From JABSOG01 sp047617105 (GTDB lineage Bacteria; Pseudomonadota; Gammaproteobacteria; Enterobacterales; Alteromonadaceae), in the NCBI GenBank assembly GCA_047617105.1, contig JBLGCB010000002.1, forward strand, positions 23,791-87,790: 64,000 nt of DNA. The letters run 5' to 3'. Position numbers and translations under genes: made by a program. This document shows, in pieces, positions 47,876 through 56,159 of this stretch. Under the pieces are notes generated by a model. It saw nothing but the letters and a program-made list of their open reading frames with translations. It did not search any database and had not been told where the DNA came from. Position 1 is the first letter of the stretch. Each line of letters opens with the position of its first letter.

Positions 47876-48562
47876 TCACTCAGTAGCATCACTTATCTGT
47901 TGCGCAACAAAATAGCCAACTGTTTCACCGGTGGTCAAGAAGTCAACTTCCTGACCTTCTAGACCTTCTTTACCTTCTAGACCTTCGGCATCATTCAAAC
48001 CAGCAACGACATCAGCAGAGCGTGGTTGATTTTCATAGGCGTACAGGGTATCGCCGCTATGCGCATCGATAAAATAAACCGGATGTAAACAATGGGCACC
48101 ATTTTCGCCCGCGATAACATAAGAGATAAGATAAACCAGCTTGGGTTTATTGTTGATCATATAGATATACAAATTATTTTGTTGGCGATACACCTCCCCT
48201 TCACTGACTCGCTCGTTAGATAACGTCAAAGCCATCGCTTGTTCGGCACTTAAGGTAGGTTGGGTTGAGAAGTTTGCTTGACCAAAGTGGCTAGCCTGGC
48301 CAGACACATCATTTATCAAACCCGATGATGATACCGTAGTGGCAACACTATAGCCAAAGACAGGGATGCCTTTATAGTGTTGTTGAAAACGAAGTTTCAA
48401 CCCATCAAGATTAAGGTGACTCTGGTCGATAACCGCAGGCGTTTGTTCTGGTGTCACAACCGTTGCAGCACTAGCAGACAAAGATAAAGTAATTACCCAA
48501 GCCACTGCAATACAGCGCTTGAAAATACTAATATGAATAGTTCGAATATTGCGGATTGGCAT
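47876..48562 (-). CDS. Orphan M4-protease propeptide-like protein (FTP-PepSY, no catalytic domain)
   Basis: 228 aa. A signal-like segment (about 15-33, ending SLSASAA) is followed by the same motifs as the propeptides of the two neighbouring M4 proteases: RFQQHYKGIPVFGYSVA, a LSAEQAMALTL helix, NNLYIYMINNKPKLVYLISYV and HPVYFIDAHSGDTLYAYEN. Where the proteases continue into the mature enzyme, this protein has a short unrelated tail with a GLEGKEGLEGQ repeat and stops. It could be an exported chaperone or inhibitor for the paralogous proteases, or a decayed protease gene. The intact frame and complete propeptide favour a maintained protein. It is transcribed in the same direction as both proteases. 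Confidence 0.75.
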   Translation of the reverse strand: MPIRNIRTIHISIFKRCIAVAWVITLSLSASAATVVTPEQTPAVIDQSHLNLDGLKLRFQQHYKGIPVFGYSVATTVSSSGLINDVSGQASHFGQANFSTQPTLSAEQAMALTLSNERVSEGEVYRQQNNLYIYMINNKPKLVYLISYVIAGENGAHCLHPVYFIDAHSGDTLYAYENQPRSADVVAGLNDAEGLEGKEGLEGQEVDFLTTGETVGYFVAQQISDATE

Positions 48563-48849
48563 TGGTTAGCGGTTCCTCCCTTTATACAATAAAATTTTAT
48601 AAGCTGACACCTTCATTCATTGAGGTTGCTTAATGGTCGCTTAGGTCACGCGTGGGCACAAAAAACGTGACCACCCTACGTCATTTCATCACAAGTTTCG
48701 GGTTACAATTTAATGATTCATTGCTTAGAACTAAGTGCAAGGTGAGAATTTATAACAATTATCGAACAAATACCAGCGGTTTTTGGTTGCTTTTTAACCA
48801 ACCAAAATGTCAACCAATAAACTAGGGGCTTATTACCATAAACTCAGCC

Positions 48850-49902
48850 CTACAACGGTTCATACGCCAATACCTGAATCAACTTAAGCCGATGTTCAAA
48901 ACAGCGAACCACCTGCTGACAGTGATCTAGTGGCATAAAACTATGGCGTAATGTACTCGTCACCACATCCGCTTTGGCAACGACACCTTTAATCAACTTC
49001 TTGACCATTTTATCATTCAGCGCTAACCCTTGACCCAATTGAATAAAATCATAACCGATAGGTTGGCCATAAGCAGTGTTATAACCCGGTGCCAGTTCAT
49101 GGCTCTTTTCTTCGATTTTTAATAACGGTAGCGCGAGGTAACAGGAGGTAAAGGTACTTTGATAGGGGGCAGTACTGACAAAATCGTAAATCGGGGCCAA
49201 TTGGTTTTTTGCCGTTTGGGGGATTAACACCGCTAAATTACGTAAGTGAAAATCATTGTTGCCCAGTAAATAAGCATAGATCACTCGCAAAAACAGGTCT
49301 TTTTTGAACGGCAAACTGCTGTCGATAGTGTTGATTAAAAAACCACAGGCACTTTCATAACTCACGGTTTGCTCATCATTAATATTGCCATATTTGTCAT
49401 TCACCCCCATCGCACCATCAAGCTGCTCCTGATGGACTTTTTGCTGCTTGTCGCTATCACGATCAAACCGTTTGATGATAAAAGCCAATTCATCCACTTC
49501 GGCCGTTTTATCTGTGTTATCTGTTTTAAAACGAACCAAACCAAATGCGGGAATGGCAAAACCAAGCCGTTTCATCACCGTCATAATGGCATGTTCATTT
49601 TCGGCAAGGTACGGGTATGCCTCAGGGGAAGGTTTTAGAATATAAGTGCCAAACGCATCAACCACGGTAAAAACACCATCAACCAAACGCAATGACAATT
49701 TGGGTTGATACCCCGATATACTCAAACCTTGTTGCAATCTCGGTTGCTCAGTCACAAATTGTTTTCTGGTAAAGGGCAATTGTAGTTGATTGCTGGCAAA
49801 ACCCACCAATTGCTTTATGCCCTGTAAGCTATAACCAGGCTGTGGTTGAGGTGTTTTATTAGACAACGGCTCAAGGGTAATTAAACAACGATGATCATTC
49901 AT
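48850..49902 (-). CDS. hipT: HipT-type Ser/Thr kinase toxin
   Basis: 350 aa, HipA-like kinase that lacks the N-terminal subdomain 1; that part is encoded by the preceding small gene. The Gly-rich/phosphate loop has GLSISGYQPKLSL with an S-x-S motif at residues 61 and 63, matching the autophosphorylation pair described in E. coli O127 HipT (Ser57/Ser59). The kinase core has NNDFHLRNLAVL (catalytic Asp) and PIYDFVST (metal Asp). Characterised HipT phosphorylates tryptophanyl-tRNA synthetase. The start overlaps hipS (ATGA). The short HipT length and split organisation distinguish it from classical HipA (about 440 aa). Confidence 0.87.
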   Translation of the reverse strand: MNDHRCLITLEPLSNKTPQPQPGYSLQGIKQLVGFASNQLQLPFTRKQFVTEQPRLQQGLSISGYQPKLSLRLVDGVFTVVDAFGTYILKPSPEAYPYLAENEHAIMTVMKRLGFAIPAFGLVRFKTDNTDKTAEVDELAFIIKRFDRDSDKQQKVHQEQLDGAMGVNDKYGNINDEQTVSYESACGFLINTIDSSLPFKKDLFLRVIYAYLLGNNDFHLRNLAVLIPQTAKNQLAPIYDFVSTAPYQSTFTSCYLALPLLKIEEKSHELAPGYNTAYGQPIGYDFIQLGQGLALNDKMVKKLIKGVVAKADVVTSTLRHSFMPLDHCQQVVRCFEHRLKLIQVLAYEPL

Positions 49903-50201
49903 GATTTTAACGTAATCGCCCCCAATAAATCTTTGCCATTGGCAATCAAAAAACCCAAGGTATCTCGTTTATCTATTCGTTGCACCTCACCATAACGCTG
50001 TCTCAACCATCCCTCAGGGGCCAAGCCACTAAAATACGAATGCAAACCTTCATTCACATATTCTTTTGGCGATACGGGCATACTCAATGAAATCGGTTTA
50101 CCACGATAATGCGCATCATAGATAAAGGTGTATAAACCTTGTTCTTCATTTAATACTCCCGCTAACCTGTCGTACATATATACACTTACCGTTCGACCCA
50201 T
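49899..50201 (-). CDS. hipS: HipS-type antitoxin (HipA N-terminal subdomain 1 as a separate protein)
   Basis: 100 aa corresponding to the couple_hipA / HipA N1 region: LAGVLNEEQGLYTFIYDAHY, PVSPKEY, FSGLAPEGWLRQRYG and the LLGAI end. In HipBST systems this free subdomain neutralises the HipT kinase. GGGG lies 8 nt before the ATG; the start is inside the end of hipB (16-nt overlap) and the stop overlaps the hipT start. Confidence 0.85.
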   Translation of the reverse strand: MGRTVSVYMYDRLAGVLNEEQGLYTFIYDAHYRGKPISLSMPVSPKEYVNEGLHSYFSGLAPEGWLRQRYGEVQRIDKRDTLGFLIANGKDLLGAITLKS

Positions 50202-50503
50202 GACAACATCCCCAGCTCTTTTAACACCGCAATCACATTAGAAAAACGCGCCTCAGCCGGATTGGCAAACAACCGTTTTAGCGTCGACAACGAAATATCC
50301 GTTTGTAACTGCAAATCTTCAAGCGTCACCTTTAATTGTTTGCGCTTATGCTTCATCAACAGCGCCAAGTTCTCGTAGTCATCTAGTGCCATGATATCTA
50401 AAGGGTTTTGTTGTTTAACTTCAATGTCATCAAGCAAAGCCAAGGTTAATGCATTACTCTGCTCGGCTTTTTTACGTAACTCAAGCACACTTAATTGGCT
50501 CAT
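50186..50503 (-). CDS. hipB: HipB-type HTH antitoxin/repressor
   Basis: 105 aa with a Cro/C1-type helix-turn-helix in the C-terminal half (LKVTLEDLQLQTDISLSTLKRLFAN, about 57-82) and a helical N-terminal extension. AAGGTG precedes the ATG at a good distance. It is the first gene of the three-gene operon and probably autorepresses it; two direct repeats lie upstream at 50516-50538. Confidence 0.82.
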   Translation of the reverse strand: MSQLSVLELRKKAEQSNALTLALLDDIEVKQQNPLDIMALDDYENLALLMKHKRKQLKVTLEDLQLQTDISLSTLKRLFANPAEARFSNVIAVLKELGMLSWVER

Positions 50504-50515
50504 ATACGCACCTTA

Positions 50516-50538
50516 TTAATACTATTTGTTTAATACTA
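50516..50538. promoter_or_regulatory. Direct repeats upstream of hipB, possible operator
   Basis: TTAATACTA occurs at 50516-50524 and 50530-50538, 14 bp apart start to start, just ahead of the hipB ribosome site. The position fits a HipB operator, but no experimental consensus for this subfamily is used here. Confidence 0.4.
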
Positions 50539-50718
50539 GTTCATTATTCATCCTTAATAAACCAAAAAGTATCATATCCGAGATTAAAATTTTTTATGTG
50601 ACCCAATACCGTCATATTTGAACATTTACAATCACTGATTCTATGTTTTAGATCCCCCTCTGGTGAAAAAACAATCATGCTCGGATAATCTCAGCCGATA
50701 TAAAATGTAAATAACTAT

Positions 50719-50842
50719 TCAGCGCACTCATCTTTCGCATCATAACGGCGTTATTTTCGTACTCAAACAGTTACATATACTTATATGCGCCTATTTTCCG
50801 TGCGAAAATGCCTTGTTCTGAAGCAAAATCTAAGCACGCTGA
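50719..50842. repeat. Dispersed MITE-like repeat, copy B
   Basis: 124 bp, inverted relative to copy A at 34660-34797 and nearly identical except for a segment missing in the middle. Ends start TCAGCGCACTC and close TAAGCACGCTGA, an imperfect terminal inverted repeat. It lies between the hip operon and the GGDEF gene. Confidence 0.85.
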
Positions 50843-50980
50843 ACTGTTATTGATATAAATCCGCTAATTGAGTTACTTTCCGGGTCAAATTGAAAATGTC
50901 GTTTATACTTAAAGGCACAGTTTTATTTACTTGTTCATCATCAAGCCAACAATTATCCGATCAGCGTTTTTAAGGACTTA

Positions 50981-52705
50981 ATGGACACACCAAGCAGTAG
51001 CCACAAATGGAATCTTGCCACCTTATTATGGTTGATTATCTCCGTCAGTCTGGTCATTCACCTTGCCGTCATGGTTATTGGACAAACTATTTTGGCCGAC
51101 TGGCGCTGGCCCGCTTTAACCTTACATACTTCAGTAGAAATCAGCGGCACCATCACCGCCTTATTTGTCGCGATGTTTTTGTTACGTTACGAACGCTTTG
51201 GTCAGGGCACCCACTATAATGTACGTATTGCCTCCGCCCTAATTTGTATGGGGGTACTTGACGGTTTTCATGCCCTTGCCGCTGTCGGTGATAATTTCGT
51301 CTGGTTACACAGCATTGCCACTTTTATTGGTGGTTTGGTGTTTATGTCAATTTACATTCCTGTTCATTGGTGTCAATTCAATCCCAAATTATGGCCTAAA
51401 ATCGCTTTTGTCGGCTCGTGTGCGATTGGCGTGGCGTCATTTATGTATCCGCACTGGTTACCCACCATGGTCAATCAAGGCGAGTTCACCACCGCCGCCA
51501 TCTTGCTCAATATTATCGGTGGGGTGATGTTATTCGCCGCTGCCATTCGGCTAATTTTGACTTGGCAACAACATAAAAATACCGATGATTTATTATTTTC
51601 TCTCCACTGTTTTTTATTTGGTGCTGCCGCCATTATGTTTCAACAATCATCGTTATGGGATATGCCTTGGTGGGGTTGGCATGTATTGCGTTTTCTCGCT
51701 TATGCACTGGCATTATGGTTTGTTATTCGCGGCGAAGGCCAGATTTTAGACGAACTCGATCAACACCGTCATCACCTCACCGAACTGGTAACACAGCAAA
51801 CCAATAAATATCAGCAAAGCGAAGCACAATTAAGAGTGGCACAAAAAATTGCCCACCTGGGCAGCTGGCGTAATGACATCACCTCTAATGAATGGGTTTG
51901 GTCTGATGAATTTTACCGAATACTTGGCTTTAGCCCCAATAGCTTTGCCCCCTCACTCACCACTTTGGTGGGTATTATACATCCGAGTGACAAAGGCAGA
52001 TTTCTCGCCGCCTATGAAAAGACTGTAGAAAAAGGCACACCGCTAGACATTGAATGCCGTATTATTCATGCAGATAAAACCATACATCATCTTCACTTGT
52101 CCGCTGAACTGTACAACGATGAACCAAGCCAGAGTATGGCACTGGTTGGTACTGCACAGGATATTACCGAACAAAAAGTCAAAGAAGCCCAAATTGAACA
52201 CTTGGCCAATCATGATCCGCTGACCGACCTACCCGGTTTACGGTTATCCCAAGAACGAATGCGCACAGAACTCGCCCGGGCCAAACGCAACAGCAGCCAG
52301 TTTGCGGTGATGTTTATCGATTTGGACGGTTTCAAACAAGTCAATGATTCGATGGGCCACCAGATTGGCGACGAATTGCTGATCAAAGTCGCCAAACGTT
52401 TAAACAGATGCTTAAGAGATTGTGACTGTATTGCCCGCATTGGCGGCGATGAGTTTTTAGTGATCCAAACCGATGTCAGCAATACAGAAGCCGTCAGACA
52501 CGTGGCACAAAAAATCATCAGTCATTTGTCCACCAGCTATACCATGGCCGAGTACACCATTGAAATTGGTGCCAGCATCGGCATCGCCATGTACCCCAAA
52601 GATGGCGATGATCCCCATGAACTGATGAAACATGCCGATCAGGCGATGTATAAAGTGAAAAAACAAGGTAAAAATAACTTTGAATTTTTCAGACCGCCGC
52701 CATAA
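50981..52705 (+). CDS. Membrane PAS-GGDEF diguanylate cyclase
   Basis: 574 aa. Residues 1-255 hold about seven or eight TM helices of a MASE-like sensor (HTSVEISGTITAL; GVLDGFHALAAVGDNFVWLHS). A short coiled segment leads to a PAS/PAC domain (about 285-400, ending GTAQDITEQK), then GGDEF (about 405-570). The active-site motif GGDEF is intact (ARIGGDEFLVI), with an inhibitory I-site RDCD five residues before it, so an active, feedback-inhibited c-di-GMP synthase is likely. No EAL domain is present. AAGGA lies upstream of the ATG. The signal sensed is unknown; conserved His residues in the membrane part could bind a ligand or metal. Confidence 0.9.
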   Translation: MDTPSSSHKWNLATLLWLIISVSLVIHLAVMVIGQTILADWRWPALTLHTSVEISGTITALFVAMFLLRYERFGQGTHYNVRIASALICMGVLDGFHALAAVGDNFVWLHSIATFIGGLVFMSIYIPVHWCQFNPKLWPKIAFVGSCAIGVASFMYPHWLPTMVNQGEFTTAAILLNIIGGVMLFAAAIRLILTWQQHKNTDDLLFSLHCFLFGAAAIMFQQSSLWDMPWWGWHVLRFLAYALALWFVIRGEGQILDELDQHRHHLTELVTQQTNKYQQSEAQLRVAQKIAHLGSWRNDITSNEWVWSDEFYRILGFSPNSFAPSLTTLVGIIHPSDKGRFLAAYEKTVEKGTPLDIECRIIHADKTIHHLHLSAELYNDEPSQSMALVGTAQDITEQKVKEAQIEHLANHDPLTDLPGLRLSQERMRTELARAKRNSSQFAVMFIDLDGFKQVNDSMGHQIGDELLIKVAKRLNRCLRDCDCIARIGGDEFLVIQTDVSNTEAVRHVAQKIISHLSTSYTMAEYTIEIGASIGIAMYPKDGDDPHELMKHADQAMYKVKKQGKNNFEFFRPPP

Positions 52706-52746
52706 ATCCTTTTAACCTCCTCTATTAATACTTGGGACTCTTCATT

Positions 52747-54282
52747 ATGATTCTAGCCATCGATCAGGGCACTACTGGCAGTACTGCGATTATCTTCAAT
52801 GCTGACGGGCAGATGATCGCCAGAACCTATAGCGAATTTAACCAAATATATCCGCAAGCGTCCTGGGTTGAGCACGACCCCATGGAGATTTGGCAGGTCA
52901 CGCTCGACACCATCATTGAAGCCATCAGCAAAGCCCATATTAAAGCCAGCGAAATCAAATCAATCGGCATCACCAATCAAAGAGAAACCACGGTTTTATG
53001 GGATAAAACCAGCGGGTTACCCGTCCATAACGCCATTGTCTGGCAATGCCGTCGTTCTAGCGATATTTGCCAACAGATCAAAGCGGATGGCAAAGCACCA
53101 TGGATCCAACAAAAAACTGGACTGGTGGTTGATGCCTATTTCTCTGCCAGCAAAATTAAATGGATTTTCGACCACCACCCAGACATTAAACAACAAGCTA
53201 ACGAAGGTAAACTGGCCTTTGGCACCATCGACAGCTGGTTAATATGGAATCTCACCGGGGGCAACAGCCATGTCACCGATCACACCAACGCTTCACGTAC
53301 ACTACTATATAACATTCATGATCATGGTTGGGATGAAGAATTATTGGCATTTTTTGATATCCCCACGGCTATCCTGCCACAAATACAAGCCTCAGCGGGT
53401 GATTTTGGCAGCACGCGATCGGGGCTTTTTGAGGGGAAAGGGTTTGAAGGTGCTGGGTCTGAAGGTGCCGGGTTTGAAGGTGCTAGGTTTGAAGGTGTAA
53501 GCATCAGCATCAATGGTGTTGCCGGTGATCAACAAGCCGCTTTGTTTGGTCAGGGCTGCGTCAACCCCGGCGAGGTCAAAAACACTTATGGCACTGGTTG
53601 CTTTATGTTAATGCAAACAGGCGATAAAGCGGTCACTTCTGACAACGGGCTATTAACCACTATTGCCTGCAACGCATCAGGTCAGCCTTCATACGCCCTC
53701 GAAGGTTCAGTATTTATGGCAGGTGCTGCGGTGCAATGGTTACGCGATGAAATGGGCTTGATCAGCAAAGCCAACGAAACTGAAGCCATTGCTCAATCCA
53801 TCCCAGACACCGCTGGAGTTTATGTGGTGCCCGCGTTCACTGGCCTAGGCGCACCCCATTGGGATATGAATGCCAGGGGTGCGATTGTTGGTCTCACCCG
53901 AGGCAGCGGCAAAAAACACATCGTGCGGGCAACACTCGAAGCCATTGCTTGGCAAACCCGTGATGTTTTACAATTAATGGAGCAAGAATCAAAGGTTAAA
54001 CTCAAAGCCTTAAAAGTCGATGGCGGCGCTTGTGCCAACAACTTTTTAATGCAATTTCAGTCAGATATTCTCGACCTTGAGATCATTCGACCAAACAATG
54101 TTGATTCAACCGCACTTGGTGCCGCCCTATTAGCTGGCATCGGTGCAGGTTTATGGCAAGCAGGAAAACTGCCCAAGGGAGTAACAACGCCAGACAGACA
54201 ATTCACCCCGGCCATGGATGAAGACAGCCGTCAACAACAAGCAGCAGGCTGGGCAACGGCGGTTGCGAGAGTGGTGATTTGA
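52747..54282 (+). CDS. glpK: Glycerol kinase with a repeat-expanded allosteric loop
   Basis: 511 aa from the ATG at 52747 (an in-frame TTG at 52732 is less likely). FGGY kinase: ILAIDQGTTGS, NQRETT, GTIDSWLIW, NTYGTGCFML, EGSVFMAGAAVQWLRDEM, GLGAPHWD and DGGACANNFLMQ are all present, so it should phosphorylate glycerol to glycerol-3-phosphate. Residues about 225-250, where E. coli GlpK has the GGKGGTR loop that binds fructose-1,6-bisphosphate, hold several copies of a five-residue FEGAG-type unit. The C-terminal EIIA-Glc binding segment of the enteric enzyme is not recognisable. No glpF or glpD is adjacent. Confidence 0.93.
   Translation: MILAIDQGTTGSTAIIFNADGQMIARTYSEFNQIYPQASWVEHDPMEIWQVTLDTIIEAISKAHIKASEIKSIGITNQRETTVLWDKTSGLPVHNAIVWQCRRSSDICQQIKADGKAPWIQQKTGLVVDAYFSASKIKWIFDHHPDIKQQANEGKLAFGTIDSWLIWNLTGGNSHVTDHTNASRTLLYNIHDHGWDEELLAFFDIPTAILPQIQASAGDFGSTRSGLFEGKGFEGAGSEGAGFEGARFEGVSISINGVAGDQQAALFGQGCVNPGEVKNTYGTGCFMLMQTGDKAVTSDNGLLTTIACNASGQPSYALEGSVFMAGAAVQWLRDEMGLISKANETEAIAQSIPDTAGVYVVPAFTGLGAPHWDMNARGAIVGLTRGSGKKHIVRATLEAIAWQTRDVLQLMEQESKVKLKALKVDGGACANNFLMQFQSDILDLEIIRPNNVDSTALGAALLAGIGAGLWQAGKLPKGVTTPDRQFTPAMDEDSRQQQAAGWATAVARVVI
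53428..53500. repeat. 15-bp in-frame tandem repeat in glpK
   Basis: Four to five degenerate 15-bp units (GGTTTGAAGGTGCTG type) code for repeated FEGA(G/R) pentapeptides in the loop after the GSTR segment. The frame is maintained and the gene is otherwise intact. Confidence 0.8.
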
Positions 54283-54329
54283 GTAAAAATAAGCCTAGGC
54301 AAAAGCAGCACCTAGCTGCTTCCAGCCAA

Positions 54330-55319
54330 CTAAACCCCTTCAGCCATATCCAAATACATGCCAACATAGTCCTCAGGTAAGTCATAACTGACCAATAACT
54401 CAATACCCGCTTGCCTGCTCATTTTATCTCGCTCCACCAGCAAACTCACTTTGCCCAGTAAACTCCCCAAATACAGTACTTCGCCAAATCCGGTCTGTTC
54501 GGCTTCGCTTTGTTGGGTCAGTGCATCAATCACAATCTCGGGCAATTCCCATTGATGTGCAATCAACAAAGTCGCCGCACTGCCATGTTGTTTCATCAAC
54601 GTTTGATAAATTTCAGGGTGAGGGGATTCGGTTAAACCTGAGTCATTCAGGGTTTGATTGAGCTTATTAAAGAGATGCACCATGCCCACATTATTGACCA
54701 ACCCCAGTAGATGACAACAAAACGAATTGACATTTCGCTGATGGGCCAAATCCCGACACGCCATGGCACTGAGCAATGAATGTTTCCAAATCAACTGGCT
54801 AAAAGACTCAAAATAGGTCGGTTTGCGCTGCATCACATGGGACATCAGCACCGTAGAGGCAATAAAAGACACACTCACTAAACCAATTATCGCAGTAGCA
54901 TGATCGATAGTATTAATTTCTCTATTGTTAGGATTGTACATCTTGCTGTTAGCAATCACGATAATGTCTTTGGCGATATCTGGGTCATCACACAACTCAG
55001 TCACCACCTTGATAAAATCAACCCCTGGATTTTTGATGGTGTTGATCAATCGAGTCAAAATGGTGGGTAATATCGACACCTCAGTACCAAGGGGGGCATC
55101 AGACGCCAACAAAACGCTGACCTCATCAGCCAATTGCTGCTCTAGCGGGTTGACCGGACGTTGCACCACATCAGAGTCAAATAACAAGTCAAAAAATGCC
55201 GCATTAATATCTTGCAATGGTTCGATTCCTAAAAGGCTTGTTGATAAAGCCTGCAATTGGTGTGGAGAATAATCAAAGTATAGTGCAAAAACCCACTTTT
55301 TCCGGCTTGCTAGGTACAT
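54330..55319 (-). CDS. HDOD-domain signalling protein
   Basis: 329 aa from the ATG at 55319. A longer open frame extends upstream but would run over the start of the divergent yigZ gene and its residues lack conservation. Residues about 95-290 form an HDOD domain (ILPTILTRLINTIKNP, DPDIAKDIIVIANSKMYN, TIDHATAIIGL, KHSLLSAMACRDLA, LLGLVNNVGMVHLF). HDOD proteins are HD-like without the full catalytic metal set and act in regulatory cascades linked to c-di-GMP, chemotaxis or stress. It is convergent with glpK and divergent from yigZ. No clear ribosome site precedes the chosen ATG, so the start is uncertain. Confidence 0.8.
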   Translation of the reverse strand: MYLASRKKWVFALYFDYSPHQLQALSTSLLGIEPLQDINAAFFDLLFDSDVVQRPVNPLEQQLADEVSVLLASDAPLGTEVSILPTILTRLINTIKNPGVDFIKVVTELCDDPDIAKDIIVIANSKMYNPNNREINTIDHATAIIGLVSVSFIASTVLMSHVMQRKPTYFESFSQLIWKHSLLSAMACRDLAHQRNVNSFCCHLLGLVNNVGMVHLFNKLNQTLNDSGLTESPHPEIYQTLMKQHGSAATLLIAHQWELPEIVIDALTQQSEAEQTGFGEVLYLGSLLGKVSLLVERDKMSRQAGIELLVSYDLPEDYVGMYLDMAEGV

Positions 55320-55430
55320 AAATATTAATATCAGATATCGGTATAAAACAGCAAACAATGCTAAGTGCTCGCTTTTCTGACCACTTTGCGTAAAATACAA
55401 AGCATCGGCGATATGCGACAAGAAGGTTAA

Positions 55431-56006
55431 ATGTCTTACGACACCCCACAACAGTTTCATCAAATCGAATTGGTGATCAAAAAAAGCCGATTTATCGCCT
55501 GGGCACAACGGGTTGCCAGCCGTGAGCAAGCCATGGCATTTTTGCAAACCGCCAAAGATCAATACCCTGATGCCCGTCATCATTGTTGGGCATATCAAAT
55601 AGGCTCCCCCACTTCACCGACCACCGCCGCGATGTCAGATGACGGTGAGCCCTCCGGCACCGCAGGAAAACCCATCTATAACGTATTAACCCATAAAGAC
55701 GTGGGCGATGTGATGGTTATCGTGATCCGTTACTTTGGTGGCATCAAACTCGGTGCTGGCGGTCTGGTCAGAGCATACAGTGGTGCCGCCGAAAAAGTGA
55801 TGAGCGAACTGCCACGACAAGTAAATATCAGCGAAATCGAAAAAACCATTACCGTCGACTTTGCCAAAGAACAATACCTGCGCCATTGGCTTAGCCAACA
55901 TCAAGGACGGGTACTGACGGTAAACTACCAACAGCAGGTCGAGGTCAAAATAGCCATTGCCCAAGCTAATTTGCCACAACTTGCGCCATTTCTTGCTGGT
56001 CTATAG
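55431..56006 (+). CDS. yigZ: YigZ/IMPACT (UPF0029) family protein
   Basis: 191 aa, normally about 200. The IMPACT N-terminal domain is clear: KKSRFIAWAQRV, HHCWAYQIG, DDGEPSGTAGKPI and RYFGGIKLGAGGLVRAY. A C-terminal DUF1949 half follows. Homologues relate to GCN2 regulation in eukaryotes and are of unsettled function in bacteria. It is monocistronic here. Confidence 0.9.
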   Translation: MSYDTPQQFHQIELVIKKSRFIAWAQRVASREQAMAFLQTAKDQYPDARHHCWAYQIGSPTSPTTAAMSDDGEPSGTAGKPIYNVLTHKDVGDVMVIVIRYFGGIKLGAGGLVRAYSGAAEKVMSELPRQVNISEIEKTITVDFAKEQYLRHWLSQHQGRVLTVNYQQQVEVKIAIAQANLPQLAPFLAGL

Positions 56007-56159
56007 TAAAATACTGACTCAATTTCTTCCCAATCTTGGAGTTCAAACCAATGATGTCCATCAGAACCATTGCATTTTGACAGCCAGACGATATAAATGG
56101 CGATAACTGAAATACCTGCAATACTTAAGTGATCGGCCAAACGCGTTCCATTGAGCATA

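Noticed and set aside
55320..55598. Longer HDOD protein starting at 55598
   Set aside because: It would overlap the well-supported divergent yigZ start and its promoter; the added residues show no domain.
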